The notes: a model not told the origin generated them from the letters alone. A DNA stretch of 64,000 nt from Succinimonas sp045124755 (GCF_045124755.1 NZ_JBGVMK010000052.1), one strand, 5' to 3'; shown: positions 51,907 through 61,390, numbered from the stretch's first letter. A program made the numbers and translations.

Positions 51907-53451
51907 ATGAAAACGAGTATTCCTGCTAATTTGACTGAAAAGCTGCTCTGTCCCTATTGCTCCGGGGAGCTTTCGTACATCATTTCCCGGGAAAAGCTTG
52001 CCTGCGGCTCATGCGGCATGAAGCTTTCGCCGGAGGAGTACGAAACCGCGGCCGCCCGGAAAGCCCGCAAGGGAGACTCTTCCGCATCTTTTTCCTCCGG
52101 GGCATCTTCCGCTCCCTCGCCAAACTCGCAAGCCCGTGAGGCAGAGCGCAGATCTGCAGCAGGGACTCCGGATTATGTCCCCTGCGCCAGCTGCCGTCTC
52201 CTCGTTGGCCGCGGTGTCAGGGATCTTCTGGGAGCATGCCCCGTCTGTCATCAGAAGATCGCCGGAGCGGAGCGCTCCGCCGGATCAAATCCGGCCTTAA
52301 ACGCCAGCTTCGCGGCGCCGGATCTTATTGTGCCGTTTTCAAAAGACAAGGAGTTTTTTATTCAGGAATTCCGGAAGCATCTTAAGTCCCTGGAGTTTGT
52401 CCCCGACTCCTTTCTGAAAGCCAGCATTGAGAACGTCCGGGCTTTCTATGTCCCGGTGTTTCTGTATGATGCGGAGGTTTCCGGTGAGATGAGCTTGCAT
52501 GGCACGCTGGTCACAGAGCTTTATAATCCTCAGGATAATTATAGGATTGAGGAATTTGAGATAGCTGCCGGGGGCAGCCAGCTTTATTGCGGTTCTCCGG
52601 AAAATCTTACCCGGGAGGTAAGCGATTACGCTTTCCGGAATCTGGAACCCTTTGACAGCAAAGAAGCCCGATCCTGGAGCCGGGGTTATGCCACCATCCC
52701 GGATTTAACGGTTCCGGCCATCACGCGGTCTGATTATTTCGGGCACACCAAATTGCGGTTTATGACCGGCTTTGAGTATTTTCTGGCAGAGGGGGACTCG
52801 TTTACCAGCTTCAGCGCCGTCAGGAAACAGGTTTCCCTGGTGCCCCTGAAGGTCTCCTATGCCTGGCTTCCGGTGTGGGTGATGGAGATAAGGCAGGGCG
52901 GGAAGCGGATGCTTTGCCATATGAACGGCCAGACCGGAAAGCTCATGGCCGATATTCCCGTTTCGGAAGCAAAAATTCTCTGCTGGCTTCTTTCCGGCAT
53001 GCTCCTTCTGACCGGCCTTGCGGCATGGCTCATGGCCCCGTATTATATGCCGGTATTAGATATTGTCTCGTGTTTTATCATGGGAGTTTTATGCATGGGC
53101 GTTCTGATGTTTCTTTATTCAGTGATTGCTCCTTTGAGACGGCTGTTTGCCGGGCGGATGTCTTCACGCATTACGGGATCTCTCTTGGCAGCTGCCGGCC
53201 TCGCTTTTATCATGGCGGCTTATTTCGGTAATCCGGAGTATCATGGAAGAACCTTCATGCTCGTGCTGGCCATGCTTGCGGGAGGTTCGGGCGTTATCTG
53301 CTATCGCTCCCCCGCGATCCGAAGACGCATGGCAAGGAAGCTCAGCGGGACTCCCCGTAATGAAGGAATTCCCTATGCGGCAAAATCGGATCTCCGGTAC
53401 CGGAACAGACAGAAAACCGCTGAAAGAGAAGAGTTCAGGCACGTTTTTTAA
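51907..53451 (+). CDS. TFIIB-type double zinc-ribbon membrane protein, paralogue 2
   Basis: A 514-residue paralogue. Start at ATG 51907 (MKTSIPANL), not the TTG three codons earlier. Ribbons CPYC...CGSC and CASC...CPVC are intact. The Ser-rich linker is the shortest of the first four copies. The core (SRSWSRGYA in place of the usual ARPWSRVYA) and SYAWLPVWVMEI with YHMNGQTGK-type signature (HMNGQTGKLMADIPVS) follow, then four hydrophobic segments and a basic tail. Its upstream leader resembles those of copies 1, 3 and 4, so each gene may be transcribed from its own copy of one ancestral promoter. Confidence 0.85.
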   Translation: MKTSIPANLTEKLLCPYCSGELSYIISREKLACGSCGMKLSPEEYETAAARKARKGDSSASFSSGASSAPSPNSQAREAERRSAAGTPDYVPCASCRLLVGRGVRDLLGACPVCHQKIAGAERSAGSNPALNASFAAPDLIVPFSKDKEFFIQEFRKHLKSLEFVPDSFLKASIENVRAFYVPVFLYDAEVSGEMSLHGTLVTELYNPQDNYRIEEFEIAAGGSQLYCGSPENLTREVSDYAFRNLEPFDSKEARSWSRGYATIPDLTVPAITRSDYFGHTKLRFMTGFEYFLAEGDSFTSFSAVRKQVSLVPLKVSYAWLPVWVMEIRQGGKRMLCHMNGQTGKLMADIPVSEAKILCWLLSGMLLLTGLAAWLMAPYYMPVLDIVSCFIMGVLCMGVLMFLYSVIAPLRRLFAGRMSSRITGSLLAAAGLAFIMAAYFGNPEYHGRTFMLVLAMLAGGSGVICYRSPAIRRRMARKLSGTPRNEGIPYAAKSDLRYRNRQKTAEREEFRHVF

Positions 53452-53629
53452 ACCTGCGGAATGAATCCCGGCAGAACCGGAGGCCTTGGTTCATTTGTTG
53501 CGGGAGAGCCGCAAAAAGTCCGAAAGGCCTCTTCTGCTGTCAGCGGCGGAAAGGAACGGAGCTGGCATCAGCAGGCAAATTGACCGGCCGGAGTCCGGGA
53601 GGCACGGCGGAGTTCCTTCCGGGACTTCC

Positions 53630-53753
53630 GCAAAACCGCAAATGGCAATAATGAATGCGGTAACAGCGCCGGAGGCAGAACATAAATGACGCGTCAGGAT
53701 CGGGGCGGCTAAGCTCCTCCGAAACAGCGCGAGCAGAAGCGATTTTGAGGATC
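53630..53753 (+). repeat. Duplicated leader before zinc-ribbon paralogue 3
   Basis: This 124-nt stretch is nearly identical to 55494-55617, and more weakly similar to the leaders ending at 50019 and 51906. Shared marks are AAATGGCAATAATGAATGCGG, AACATAAATGACGCG and the GATTTTGAGGATC ribosome-site segment. Probably an ancestral promoter and leader copied with each gene. Confidence 0.7.
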
Positions 53754-55358
53754 ATGAAAGCGATTATTCCTGTTAACTTAACTGAAAAGCTCCTCTGTCC
53801 CTATTGTTCCGGGGAGCTTTCGTACTCTATTTCCCGGCGTGAGCTCTCCTGCTCCTTATGCGGCATAAAGCTGTCTCCTGAGGAGTATGAAGCCGCCGCG
53901 GCCGCTAAAAAAGCCCGCCGGGAAAGATCTTCATCTTCCTTTTCATCAGCAGCTTTTTCCGCTGCATCTAAGGCGTCTTCATCGTCATCGGATTCCTCTT
54001 CGCCTTCCTCTCCTTCCCCAAAAACTAAGGCCGGGGAGGCAGAGAACAGATCTTCAGGGACTCCGGATTACGCCCCCTGCGAGCACTGCCGCCTCCTCGT
54101 TGGCCGCGGTGTCGGAGATCTGCTGGGTGAATGCCCCCTTTGTCAAGAGAAGATCTCCGGAGCGGAGAACTCTCCTGGAGAAGCTCCTGCCGGAGAAAGC
54201 CCGCCGGAAAACCAGGGCTTCGCAGCGCCGGATCTTATGGTGCCGTTTTCCCATGATAAAGAGTTTTTCATTCAGGAGTTCCGGAAGCGTCTTAAGTCCC
54301 TGGAGTTTGTCCCCGACTCCCTTCTTAAAGCCAGCATTGAGAGCGTCCGGGCTTTCTATGTCCCGGTGTTTCTTTATGATGCGGAGTTTTCCGGCGAGAT
54401 GACCTTCCATGGCGAGGTGATCACTAAGCTCAGTGTCCGTCCTCCTTCATTCAGGCAGGAGGTATATGAGATAGAGGCGGCAGGAAGTCAGCTTTATTTC
54501 GCTTCGCCCGAAAATCTTACCTGCGAGTTCAGCGATGACGTCTTCCGGAAACTAGAACCCTTTGACAGCAAAGGGGCCCGGCCCTGGAGCCGGGTTTACG
54601 CCGCCATCCCGGATCTTAAGATTCCGGCTATCACCAGCGCTGATTATTTCGGGCGTTCCCGGCTGCGTTTCAGGGAATCCTTTGAGCTTTTTCTGACGAA
54701 GGGGGAATACTACACCAGTTTCACAGGCGCAAAGGAACAGGTTTCCCTGACGCCCCTGAAGGTCTCCTATGCCTGGCTTCCGGTGTGGGTGATGGAGATC
54801 CGGGAGGGCGGGACGGAGACGCTTTGCTATATGAACGGCCAGACCGGAAAACTGGAGGCCGATATTCCCGTTTCCAAAGCAAAAATTCTCTGCTGGCTCT
54901 TTTCCGGAATGCTGCTTCTGACCGGCCTTGTCGGGTGGCTTGCGGCCCCGTATTTCGTGCCGGTGGCGTCAGCTTTCGGCCTTTTCGGCATGGGAGCTAT
55001 TTGCATGGGCTTTCTGATGCTGCTCTATTCAGTGATTGCTCCGGTAAGACGGGTGTTTTCCGGACGGGGTTCCGGACGTCTTGCGGGATCTCTCATGGCC
55101 GGAACCGGCCTCGCTTTTATCATGGCTGCCTTTCTCGCTACCCCGGGGTATCACGACAGAACCTTTATGTTCGTGCTGGCCATGCTTGCGGGAGGCGGCT
55201 ATGCCGTCAGCCAGAGCTGGGGCTGGGGCAGGATCAAAAAACTCCTGGCAAGAGAACCCGGCAGGGATCCCCGTCATGAGGGAAAATTGTATGCGGTAAA
55301 ATCGGATCTCTGGTACCGGCGCCGCCGGAAAATCGCTGAAAAAATCCTGACGGTCTGA
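53754..55358 (+). CDS. TFIIB-type double zinc-ribbon membrane protein, paralogue 3
   Basis: A 534-residue paralogue, ATG 53754 with GAGG three nt upstream. Ribbons CPYC...CSLC and CEHC...CPLC are intact, separated by a long Ser-rich linker (about 45 residues). The core carries FVPDSLLKASIESVRAFYVPVFLYDAEFSGEM and SYAWLPVWVMEI with MNGQTGKLEADIPVS, then four hydrophobic segments, ending in RRRKIAEKI. Closest to paralogues 2 and 4 by eye; its leader is nearly identical to that of paralogue 4. Confidence 0.85.
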   Translation: MKAIIPVNLTEKLLCPYCSGELSYSISRRELSCSLCGIKLSPEEYEAAAAAKKARRERSSSSFSSAAFSAASKASSSSSDSSSPSSPSPKTKAGEAENRSSGTPDYAPCEHCRLLVGRGVGDLLGECPLCQEKISGAENSPGEAPAGESPPENQGFAAPDLMVPFSHDKEFFIQEFRKRLKSLEFVPDSLLKASIESVRAFYVPVFLYDAEFSGEMTFHGEVITKLSVRPPSFRQEVYEIEAAGSQLYFASPENLTCEFSDDVFRKLEPFDSKGARPWSRVYAAIPDLKIPAITSADYFGRSRLRFRESFELFLTKGEYYTSFTGAKEQVSLTPLKVSYAWLPVWVMEIREGGTETLCYMNGQTGKLEADIPVSKAKILCWLFSGMLLLTGLVGWLAAPYFVPVASAFGLFGMGAICMGFLMLLYSVIAPVRRVFSGRGSGRLAGSLMAGTGLAFIMAAFLATPGYHDRTFMFVLAMLAGGGYAVSQSWGWGRIKKLLAREPGRDPRHEGKLYAVKSDLWYRRRRKIAEKILTV

Positions 55359-55493
55359 AATCAGTTAAATCTCCGGAGTGAATCCCGGATCCCGCGCAGG
55401 CGATCTCAGCCGGAATTGCAGGGGAGCCGCAAGGAAGTCAGCGGAAGGGCGCCGGAGTCCGGGAGACACGGCGAAGTTCCTTCCGGGACTCCT

Positions 55494-55617
55494 GCAAAAC
55501 CGGAAATGGCAATAATGAATGCGGCAACAGCGCCGGAGGCAGAACATAAATGACGCGTCAGGATCGGGGCAGCTAAGTTCCTCCGTAACAGCACGATCAG
55601 AAGCGATTTTGAGGATC
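55494..55617 (+). repeat. Duplicated leader before zinc-ribbon paralogue 4
   Basis: Second copy of the 124-nt leader described at 53630-53753, with about ten differences. The level of identity indicates a recent duplication of paralogues 3 and 4 or conversion between them. Confidence 0.7.
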
Positions 55618-57252
55618 ATGAAAACAAGTATTACTGTTAATTTATCTGAAAAGCTGCTCTGTCCCTATTGTTCCGAGGAGCTTTCGTACAGCATTTCACG
55701 GCAGCGGCTCTCCTGCAGCTCCTGCGGCATGAAGCTCTCCCCGGAGGAGTACGAAGCCGCCCTCGCTGCCCGGAAAGCCCGCAGAGAAAGATCTTCTTCA
55801 TCTTTTACCTCTCCATCATTTTCCTTTGCATCATTTCCCTTCGCAGACTCTCCGTCATCATCTCCTTCATCTCCCTCTCCGGCGCCAAAGCCAAAAGCCG
55901 GGGAGACAGGGAACAGATCCTCCGGGACTCCGGATTTTCTGTCATGCGGGAAATGCCGCCTCCTCATTGGCCGCGGCGCCGGAGCTCTTTTGGGAGAATG
56001 CCCCCTTTGTCATACGAAGATCTCCGGAGCGGAGAACTCTCCCGGAGCAGATCCTGCCGGAGAAAGCTCTCCTGAAAACCCCGGCTTTGCGGCTCCGGAT
56101 CTTATCGTGCCGTTTTCCATAGAGAAGGAGTTTTTTATTCAGAAATTCCGGGAGCGTCTCAGGAACCTGGAGTTTGCGCTCGACTCCTTCCTTAAAGCCA
56201 GCATTGAAAGTGTCCGGGCTTTCTATATCCCGGTGTTTCTGTATGATGCGGAGGTTACCGGCGAGATGAGCTTTCATGGCGAAGTGCTCACCGAGGTTGC
56301 AGCTGGCGGCGGTTCCCGCTGCAAGCTGGAGGAGTTTGAGACAGAGGCGGCAGGAAGTCAGCTTTATTCCGGATCTCCTGAAATTATTACTGATGAGTTC
56401 AGCGACGACGCCTTCCGGAATCTGGAACCCTTTGACAGTCAGGGTGGCCGTCCCGGGAGCTCGGTTTATGCCGCCATCCCGGATCTTAAGATTCCGGCCG
56501 TCATCAAAGGGGATTATTTCTGGCGCGCCCGGCTGCGCTTTCAGACCGCCTTTGAGTATTTTCTGGCAGACGGGAAGTCCTATACCAGATTCAGCCCGGT
56601 AAACGGGCAGCCTGTCGTTATTCCTCTTAAGATCTCCTATGCCTGGCTTCCGGTGCGGGTGATGGAGATAAAGCAGGACGGGAAGGAGATGCTTTGCTAT
56701 ATGAACGGCCAGACCGGAAAGCTCATAGCCGATATTCCCGTTTCCAAAGTCAAAGTTTTCTGCTGGATGCTTTCCGGGCTGCTCCTCCTTGGCGGCATTG
56801 CATCCTGCTTAGCGATCCCTTTTTACCCGCAGTTAGCAAAAATTGCCGGCAAATCTGTCCTGTATGTTCTTTTTTTGGGTTTTCTGATAATGATCTTTCC
56901 CATGATGATCTATGCAGAAATCGCCCCGGTAAGACGGCTGTTCTCCGGGAGTCTTTCCTCGCACATTACGGGATCTCTCATGGCAGGCGCCGGCTTGGCT
57001 TTTATGGCTGCTGCCGTTTTCAGCGCCCCGGGGGATTTGGGGAAAAACTTTCTGTTCCTGCTGGTCTTCCTTGCGGGAGGTTCCTTTGCGGTATTGTCTC
57101 TCCGGGGCGGGATCCGAAAAAGCCTCGCCGCGAAGCTTAGCCGTAGTCCCTGTAAAGAAGGAAGCATGTATGCGGCAAAATCATATCTTCGGTACCGTAA
57201 CACCCGGAAAAAGGGGGAGAAAACATGGCGCGGACGAGTAAAAAGCAGATAA
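55618..57252 (+). CDS. TFIIB-type double zinc-ribbon membrane protein, paralogue 4
   Basis: A 544-residue paralogue starting at MKTSITVNLSEK; the frame stays open 33 codons upstream but that part is the duplicated leader. Ribbons CPYC...CSSC and CGKC...CPLC. The linker alternates Ser, Phe and Pro. The core motif SYAWLPVRVMEI has Arg where the others have Trp, followed by the conserved MNGQTGKLIADIPVS. Hydrophobic segments at the C-terminal third. Its last 28 nt overlap the start of the YjbR-type gene, so those two are cotranscribed. Confidence 0.85.
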   Translation: MKTSITVNLSEKLLCPYCSEELSYSISRQRLSCSSCGMKLSPEEYEAALAARKARRERSSSSFTSPSFSFASFPFADSPSSSPSSPSPAPKPKAGETGNRSSGTPDFLSCGKCRLLIGRGAGALLGECPLCHTKISGAENSPGADPAGESSPENPGFAAPDLIVPFSIEKEFFIQKFRERLRNLEFALDSFLKASIESVRAFYIPVFLYDAEVTGEMSFHGEVLTEVAAGGGSRCKLEEFETEAAGSQLYSGSPEIITDEFSDDAFRNLEPFDSQGGRPGSSVYAAIPDLKIPAVIKGDYFWRARLRFQTAFEYFLADGKSYTRFSPVNGQPVVIPLKISYAWLPVRVMEIKQDGKEMLCYMNGQTGKLIADIPVSKVKVFCWMLSGLLLLGGIASCLAIPFYPQLAKIAGKSVLYVLFLGFLIMIFPMMIYAEIAPVRRLFSGSLSSHITGSLMAGAGLAFMAAAVFSAPGDLGKNFLFLLVFLAGGSFAVLSLRGGIRKSLAAKLSRSPCKEGSMYAAKSYLRYRNTRKKGEKTWRGRVKSR

Positions 57253-58046
57253 CAAAGGAACATCCGGAGGGAGATAAGCCGATCCCGGCCCCGGAAGCGC
57301 CTTCTGACCTCACTTTGGAGGAAGAGATTTTTCAGCGGCTTCGGCCGGTGCCGGAAAAGCTTCTTAAGTACGGCTTTAAGAAGGGGGATTCGGACTCGGC
57401 TTACCGCTGCCGTGCCGCCATTAAGGACGGGGCTTTCAACTGCGAGATCACGGTAACGGAACAGGGCGAGGTCTCAGGCCGGGTTACTGACGCCGCCACA
57501 GCTGAGGAGTACCTCCCCCTCCGCATCCCCGGAAGCGGGGCTTATGCGGCATCAGTGCGGGAGGCTTACCGGGAGCTCCTTCTTGACATTGCGGGGCAGG
57601 GTTTTCAGGAAGTAATTTTTGCGGGAGAGCAGGCGAACAGAATTACCGCGGAGATCCTGAAGCGCTATGACGTGAGACCGGATTTCCCCTGGCAGGAGAA
57701 TCCGTCTCAGAACCGGTACCGGAGCTATGGGGTATTCCGGCACCGGGACAGCGGAAAATGGTTCGCTCTTATCATGAATGTCCGGGAGGACGTTATTTTT
57801 AAGAACGGAAGCGCAAAGCCCCTGGACATCGTCAACCTTAAGGCGGCCCCGGATGAGATGCCGGATCTTTTGCGGCGGCCCGGCATCTTTCCGGGGTATC
57901 ACATGAATCACCGGCACTGGATATCGGTGATTCTTTCCGGAGAGCTTCCGGATCCGGATATAATGAGTCTTATCGAGGAAAGCCGCCGGCTGACCTCGGG
58001 GCCGGCGAAGCGGCAGCGGAGATCTTTGCAGGATGCCGGCTTGTAA
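57225..58046 (+). CDS. MmcQ/YjbR family protein, extended
   Basis: A 273-residue protein. The C-terminal 115 residues are a MmcQ/YjbR domain: FPWQENPSQNRYRSYGVFRH, WFALIMNV, LKAAPDEMPDLLRRPGIFPG and the family signature YHMNHRHWISVIL, then IMSLIEESRRL. YjbR has a double-wing fold thought to bind nucleic acid or small ligands. The N-terminal 150 residues are an added alpha/beta domain seen in longer members. AGGGGGAGA precedes the ATG inside the end of zinc-ribbon gene 4. Its 3-prime end overlaps the leader of zinc-ribbon gene 5, and a fossil copy of that end lies before gene 6. Confidence 0.88.
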   Translation: MARTSKKQITKEHPEGDKPIPAPEAPSDLTLEEEIFQRLRPVPEKLLKYGFKKGDSDSAYRCRAAIKDGAFNCEITVTEQGEVSGRVTDAATAEEYLPLRIPGSGAYAASVREAYRELLLDIAGQGFQEVIFAGEQANRITAEILKRYDVRPDFPWQENPSQNRYRSYGVFRHRDSGKWFALIMNVREDVIFKNGSAKPLDIVNLKAAPDEMPDLLRRPGIFPGYHMNHRHWISVILSGELPDPDIMSLIEESRRLTSGPAKRQRRSLQDAGL

Positions 58047-58068
58047 TGCGGCGGATACGGAGGCGGTT

Positions 58069-59547
58069 ATGGATCTCACAGAGGTATTCAAGTGCCCGGA
58101 ATGTTCCGGGGAACTCAGATATGACATTGCCGAAGGGCGGCTTGTCTGCGGCTTCTGTTCCAAAAGATTCATTCCGGAGGAGTATGAGAAAGCTGTTTCC
58201 GGGGGAACGGCTTCCCGGGGCTCCTCTTCCTCCGGCGCTGAGCCTTCAAAGTTTACCCCCTGTCCCCATTGCGGGTGCCGGATAAGCCGGGGAGCCTTGC
58301 GAGCCTCCGCAGGCTGTCCCGTCTGCTTTGAACCCCTGAATGCCGTAAATCCCCCCGGGGACGCGGATCTCCCGCCGGAACCGGATTTTATTTTGCCCTT
58401 TCTTCTGGATCGGGAGGAATTTGTTAAAAAAGCCCGGAAGATCATCGGGGAACGGGATTTTTTGCCGGACTCTTTTGTGAATGCGACAGAGGCCTCTGTC
58501 CAGGCTCTTTACGTGCCGTTCTGTCTTTTTGATGTGTCTGTGTCCGGCAGAGCGGAGTACCGCGCGGAACACATTACCGAAATTTCCACCGGCCGGAGCA
58601 CCAGTTACCGGCATACGGTTTTAGCGGGGCATGCTGCCGGACAGCAGCACTATTTAAATGTGCCGGCCGGCGCGGCCGGTTCTCTGGAGGCCTCCCTGAC
58701 CCAGAGCCTGGAGCCGTTTTTTTGCGAGGACGCGCGTCCCTTCAGCAAAGTATACGGGGCGGGGCTTAATGTGCAGGTTTTGGAGAACGGCAGGCAGGGC
58801 GGCTATCAGGAGGCCCGGGGACGCATCATCGCCTCCTTTGACCGTTTCCTCACCAATGCTGAGATTTATAAACTGATAAAGATTAACTCCAATGACTACC
58901 ATGAGGTACCGGAAAAGGTCTCTTATGCCTGGTTTCCGGTATGGCTCATGGAGTTCACCTGGCAGGGGGAGAAATGGGGCATTTACATGAACGGTCAAAC
59001 CGGAAAATATGTAGAGAGCCTCCCCGTTTCCACGGGAAAAAATCAGGTCTGGGGCTCATCTCTGATGTTATTTGCATTCGGCTTCATATTCTGGCTGGAG
59101 CTGGGCTTTTTAAAGCTCAGTGATTTGCTTGCTCTCTGTTTCGGGGCTTTTTTTGGCGTATTAATATTGACAGCGCTGCTGCTTTGCATTCCTTTCCTGA
59201 AGAAAAGCTTTGCCACCAAACTGAGAGCCGCAATTACGGGGAGCCTGCTTCTTATCTGCACCATTGCTCTTTATGCGGGAACCATCCTTCTGACCCCTGT
59301 AAAAACAGAGTCCGTTATCATTCTTCTGGCGTTTCAGATTCTGATGCTGATGGTGATTTTTGTGTTTCCGCTGTTCTCATCAAAGGGCCGCAGACATAAA
59401 GCCAGCCGTGATTATTCCGGAAAGGAACGCCGGGAATGCGACGAGTATGCCATTCCCTCCCGGAATGTTCTTCATGAAAGAAAGGTTCAGACCGTTTTCA
59501 CCAAAACTGTCAAATCCAAAGAAAGCATGATTGATAAAAACAGCTGA
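58069..59547 (+). CDS. TFIIB-type double zinc-ribbon membrane protein, paralogue 5
   Basis: A 492-residue member of the second subgroup. Start at ATG 58069 (MDLTEVFKCPEC) with GGAGG at ideal spacing; a frame 12 codons longer begins inside the YjbR gene. Ribbons CPEC...CGFC and CPHC...CPVC; the linker is short with a brief SSSS stretch. The core has PDFILPFLLDREEFV and ALYVPFCLFDVSVSGRAEY. The signature SYAWFPVWLMEF and YMNGQTGKYVESLPVS follow, then four hydrophobic segments and a basic tail. It shares only scattered identity with paralogues 1-4 but the same order of parts. Confidence 0.85.
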   Translation: MDLTEVFKCPECSGELRYDIAEGRLVCGFCSKRFIPEEYEKAVSGGTASRGSSSSGAEPSKFTPCPHCGCRISRGALRASAGCPVCFEPLNAVNPPGDADLPPEPDFILPFLLDREEFVKKARKIIGERDFLPDSFVNATEASVQALYVPFCLFDVSVSGRAEYRAEHITEISTGRSTSYRHTVLAGHAAGQQHYLNVPAGAAGSLEASLTQSLEPFFCEDARPFSKVYGAGLNVQVLENGRQGGYQEARGRIIASFDRFLTNAEIYKLIKINSNDYHEVPEKVSYAWFPVWLMEFTWQGEKWGIYMNGQTGKYVESLPVSTGKNQVWGSSLMLFAFGFIFWLELGFLKLSDLLALCFGAFFGVLILTALLLCIPFLKKSFATKLRAAITGSLLLICTIALYAGTILLTPVKTESVIILLAFQILMLMVIFVFPLFSSKGRRHKASRDYSGKERRECDEYAIPSRNVLHERKVQTVFTKTVKSKESMIDKNS

Positions 59548-59659
59548 GAGCAGCTTCCGGGAAGATGTTTCTGAGAAGGGGGATCAGGCTGAGCCCGTAA
59601 TGCCCGTTTTTTTTCGTCAGTCCGGCCCCGCCGGGTGCAGGCATTCAGAGATTGTTTTC

Positions 59660-59821
59660 CGCTTCATGCTTCCGGGCTGTCACCTGAATTACCGGCATTG
59701 GATTGCGGTAATTCTTTCCGGAGATCTTCCGGATTTGGATATAATGAGTCTTATCGAGGAAAGCCGCAGACTGACCAGGGGTCTGAACGGCAGCGAAGAT
59801 CTTTTAAGGATGCCGGCTTGC
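59660..59821 (+). pseudogene. Fossil 3-prime end of the YjbR-type gene
   Basis: This stretch aligns closely with 57889-58045, the last 50 codons of the YjbR-type gene: it still encodes CHLNYRHWIAVILSGDLPD and IMSLIEESRRL. An indel has put it in the same frame as the downstream zinc-ribbon gene, so an open frame runs from 59531 through the fossil into paralogue 6. The duplication that made paralogue 6 therefore began within the YjbR-type gene. Confidence 0.85.
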
Positions 59822-59845
59822 AATGCGGCGTACACGGAGGCGGTT

Positions 59846-61315
59846 ATGGATCTAACAGAAGTATTCAAGTGCCCGGAATGTTCCGGAGAACTCAGATATA
59901 ACATCGCCGAACAGCGGCTTGTCTGCAGCTTCTGTTCCAAAAGGTTCACTCCCGAGGAGTATGAGAAAACTGTTTCCGGAGCGGCTTCTCAGGAATCCTC
60001 TTCTTCCGGCCCGGAACAGGCAAAGTTTACCGCCTGTCCGCATTGCGGGTGCCGGATAAGCCGGGGGACTTTACGGGCCTCTGCAAACTGTCCCGTCTGC
60101 TTTGACCCCCTGAATGCCGCTAATCCTCCCAGGAACTCTGATCTCCCGCCGGAACCGGATTTCATTTTGCCCTTTCTTCTGGATCGGGAGGACTTTGTCA
60201 GAAATTTCCAAAAGCACCTCCGGGAGCGGGATTTTGTGCCGGACTCTTTTATAAAAACTGCCGCCGCCCCTCTCCAGGCTCTCTATGTGCCGTTCTGTCT
60301 TTTTGATGCGTCCATGTCCGGCAGCGCCGCATACCGCGCGGAACAGATTACCTACATTCCCGGCGGCCGGGGCCCCGGAAGCTACCGGCATACGGTTTTA
60401 GAGGGGCATGCTGCCGGAGAGCAGTACTATTTCAATGTGCCGGCCAGCGCGGCCGGATCCCTGGAGCCGGCGATTACCCAAAGCCTGGAGCCGTTTTTTT
60501 GCGAGGATGCGCGTCCCTTCAGCAAAGTCTACGGGGCGGGGCTTAAGGCGCAGGTTTTGGAGAACAGCAGGCAGGATGGCTACCGGGAGGCCCGGGGCCG
60601 CATTACCGCCTCCTTTGACCGCTTCCTCTCCAAGGCTGAGCTTTATACCCTGATCAAGGTTAACTCCAGTGACTACCATGAGGTACCGGAAAAGGTCTCC
60701 TATGCCTGGTTCCCGGTATGGTTTATGGAATGTATCTGGCAGGGGCAGCCCTGGCGCATTTACATGAACGGTCAGACCGGGAAGATGACGGGGAGTGTCC
60801 CGGTTTCTTCCGGAAAATTGTACGCCTGGGTGGCATCTTTGCTGTTATTTTCCGGCGGCTTAACCTTCTGGCTGGTTCTGGGCTTTCTGAAGCTCAATGA
60901 TATGATGGCTGTCGGTCTCGGCGCCTTTATGGGCGGAACGTTCCTGAATCCGCTGTTAGCCTTTTTTCCCGCGCTGAGGAGGCTCTTTGCCACCAAGCTC
61001 AGAGCCGGAATTACCCTGGGGGTGGTGTCCTGCTTTGCTCTTGCCTGTTATGCGGGAACCATGCTGCAGAGTTATGTCAAAACAGAGTCCATTGCCGTTT
61101 GTCTGGTGGTTCAGGTTCTGATGGGCATTTTCTCATTGCCGGTTTCTTTAATGCTGAGCAGAAGAAGGACCTTTAGCTCATCTTCCGCAAAAGAACGCCA
61201 GGAATGCGATGAATACGCCGTTCCCTCCCGGAATGTTCTTCATGAAAGAGAGGTTAAGACCCTTTTCAATAAAACTACCAGAAAGAGAGACAGCCTGATT
61301 GATGAAAATCGCTGA
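59846..61315 (+). CDS. TFIIB-type double zinc-ribbon membrane protein, paralogue 6
   Basis: A 489-residue protein very close to paralogue 5 (MDLTEVFKCPECSGEL start, ribbons CPEC...CSFC and CPHC...CPVC, SYAWFPVWFMEC, MNGQTGKMTGSVPVS, four hydrophobic segments). ATG 59846 has the same GGAGG leader as paralogue 5. The frame is open upstream to 59531 and would add 105 residues containing the YjbR fossil. The ribosome site favours the short form, but a fused product cannot be excluded. The tail (NVLHEREVKTLF, then RDSLIDENR) matches paralogue 5. Confidence 0.85.
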   Translation: MDLTEVFKCPECSGELRYNIAEQRLVCSFCSKRFTPEEYEKTVSGAASQESSSSGPEQAKFTACPHCGCRISRGTLRASANCPVCFDPLNAANPPRNSDLPPEPDFILPFLLDREDFVRNFQKHLRERDFVPDSFIKTAAAPLQALYVPFCLFDASMSGSAAYRAEQITYIPGGRGPGSYRHTVLEGHAAGEQYYFNVPASAAGSLEPAITQSLEPFFCEDARPFSKVYGAGLKAQVLENSRQDGYREARGRITASFDRFLSKAELYTLIKVNSSDYHEVPEKVSYAWFPVWFMECIWQGQPWRIYMNGQTGKMTGSVPVSSGKLYAWVASLLLFSGGLTFWLVLGFLKLNDMMAVGLGAFMGGTFLNPLLAFFPALRRLFATKLRAGITLGVVSCFALACYAGTMLQSYVKTESIAVCLVVQVLMGIFSLPVSLMLSRRRTFSSSSAKERQECDEYAVPSRNVLHEREVKTLFNKTTRKRDSLIDENR

Positions 61316-61360
61316 GAGTTGTTTCTGAGAAGGCGGTTCCTGAGCGGGAGAGATGTTCTT

Positions 61361-61390
61361 GAGAAAGAGGTTCCTGAGAAAGAGGTTCCT
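61361..61390. repeat. Two tandem 15-bp repeats
   Basis: GAGAAAGAGGTTCCT at 61361-61375 and again exactly at 61376-61390, with a diverged copy at 61327-61341. They lie just after zinc-ribbon gene 6 in non-coding DNA. Confidence 0.6.
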
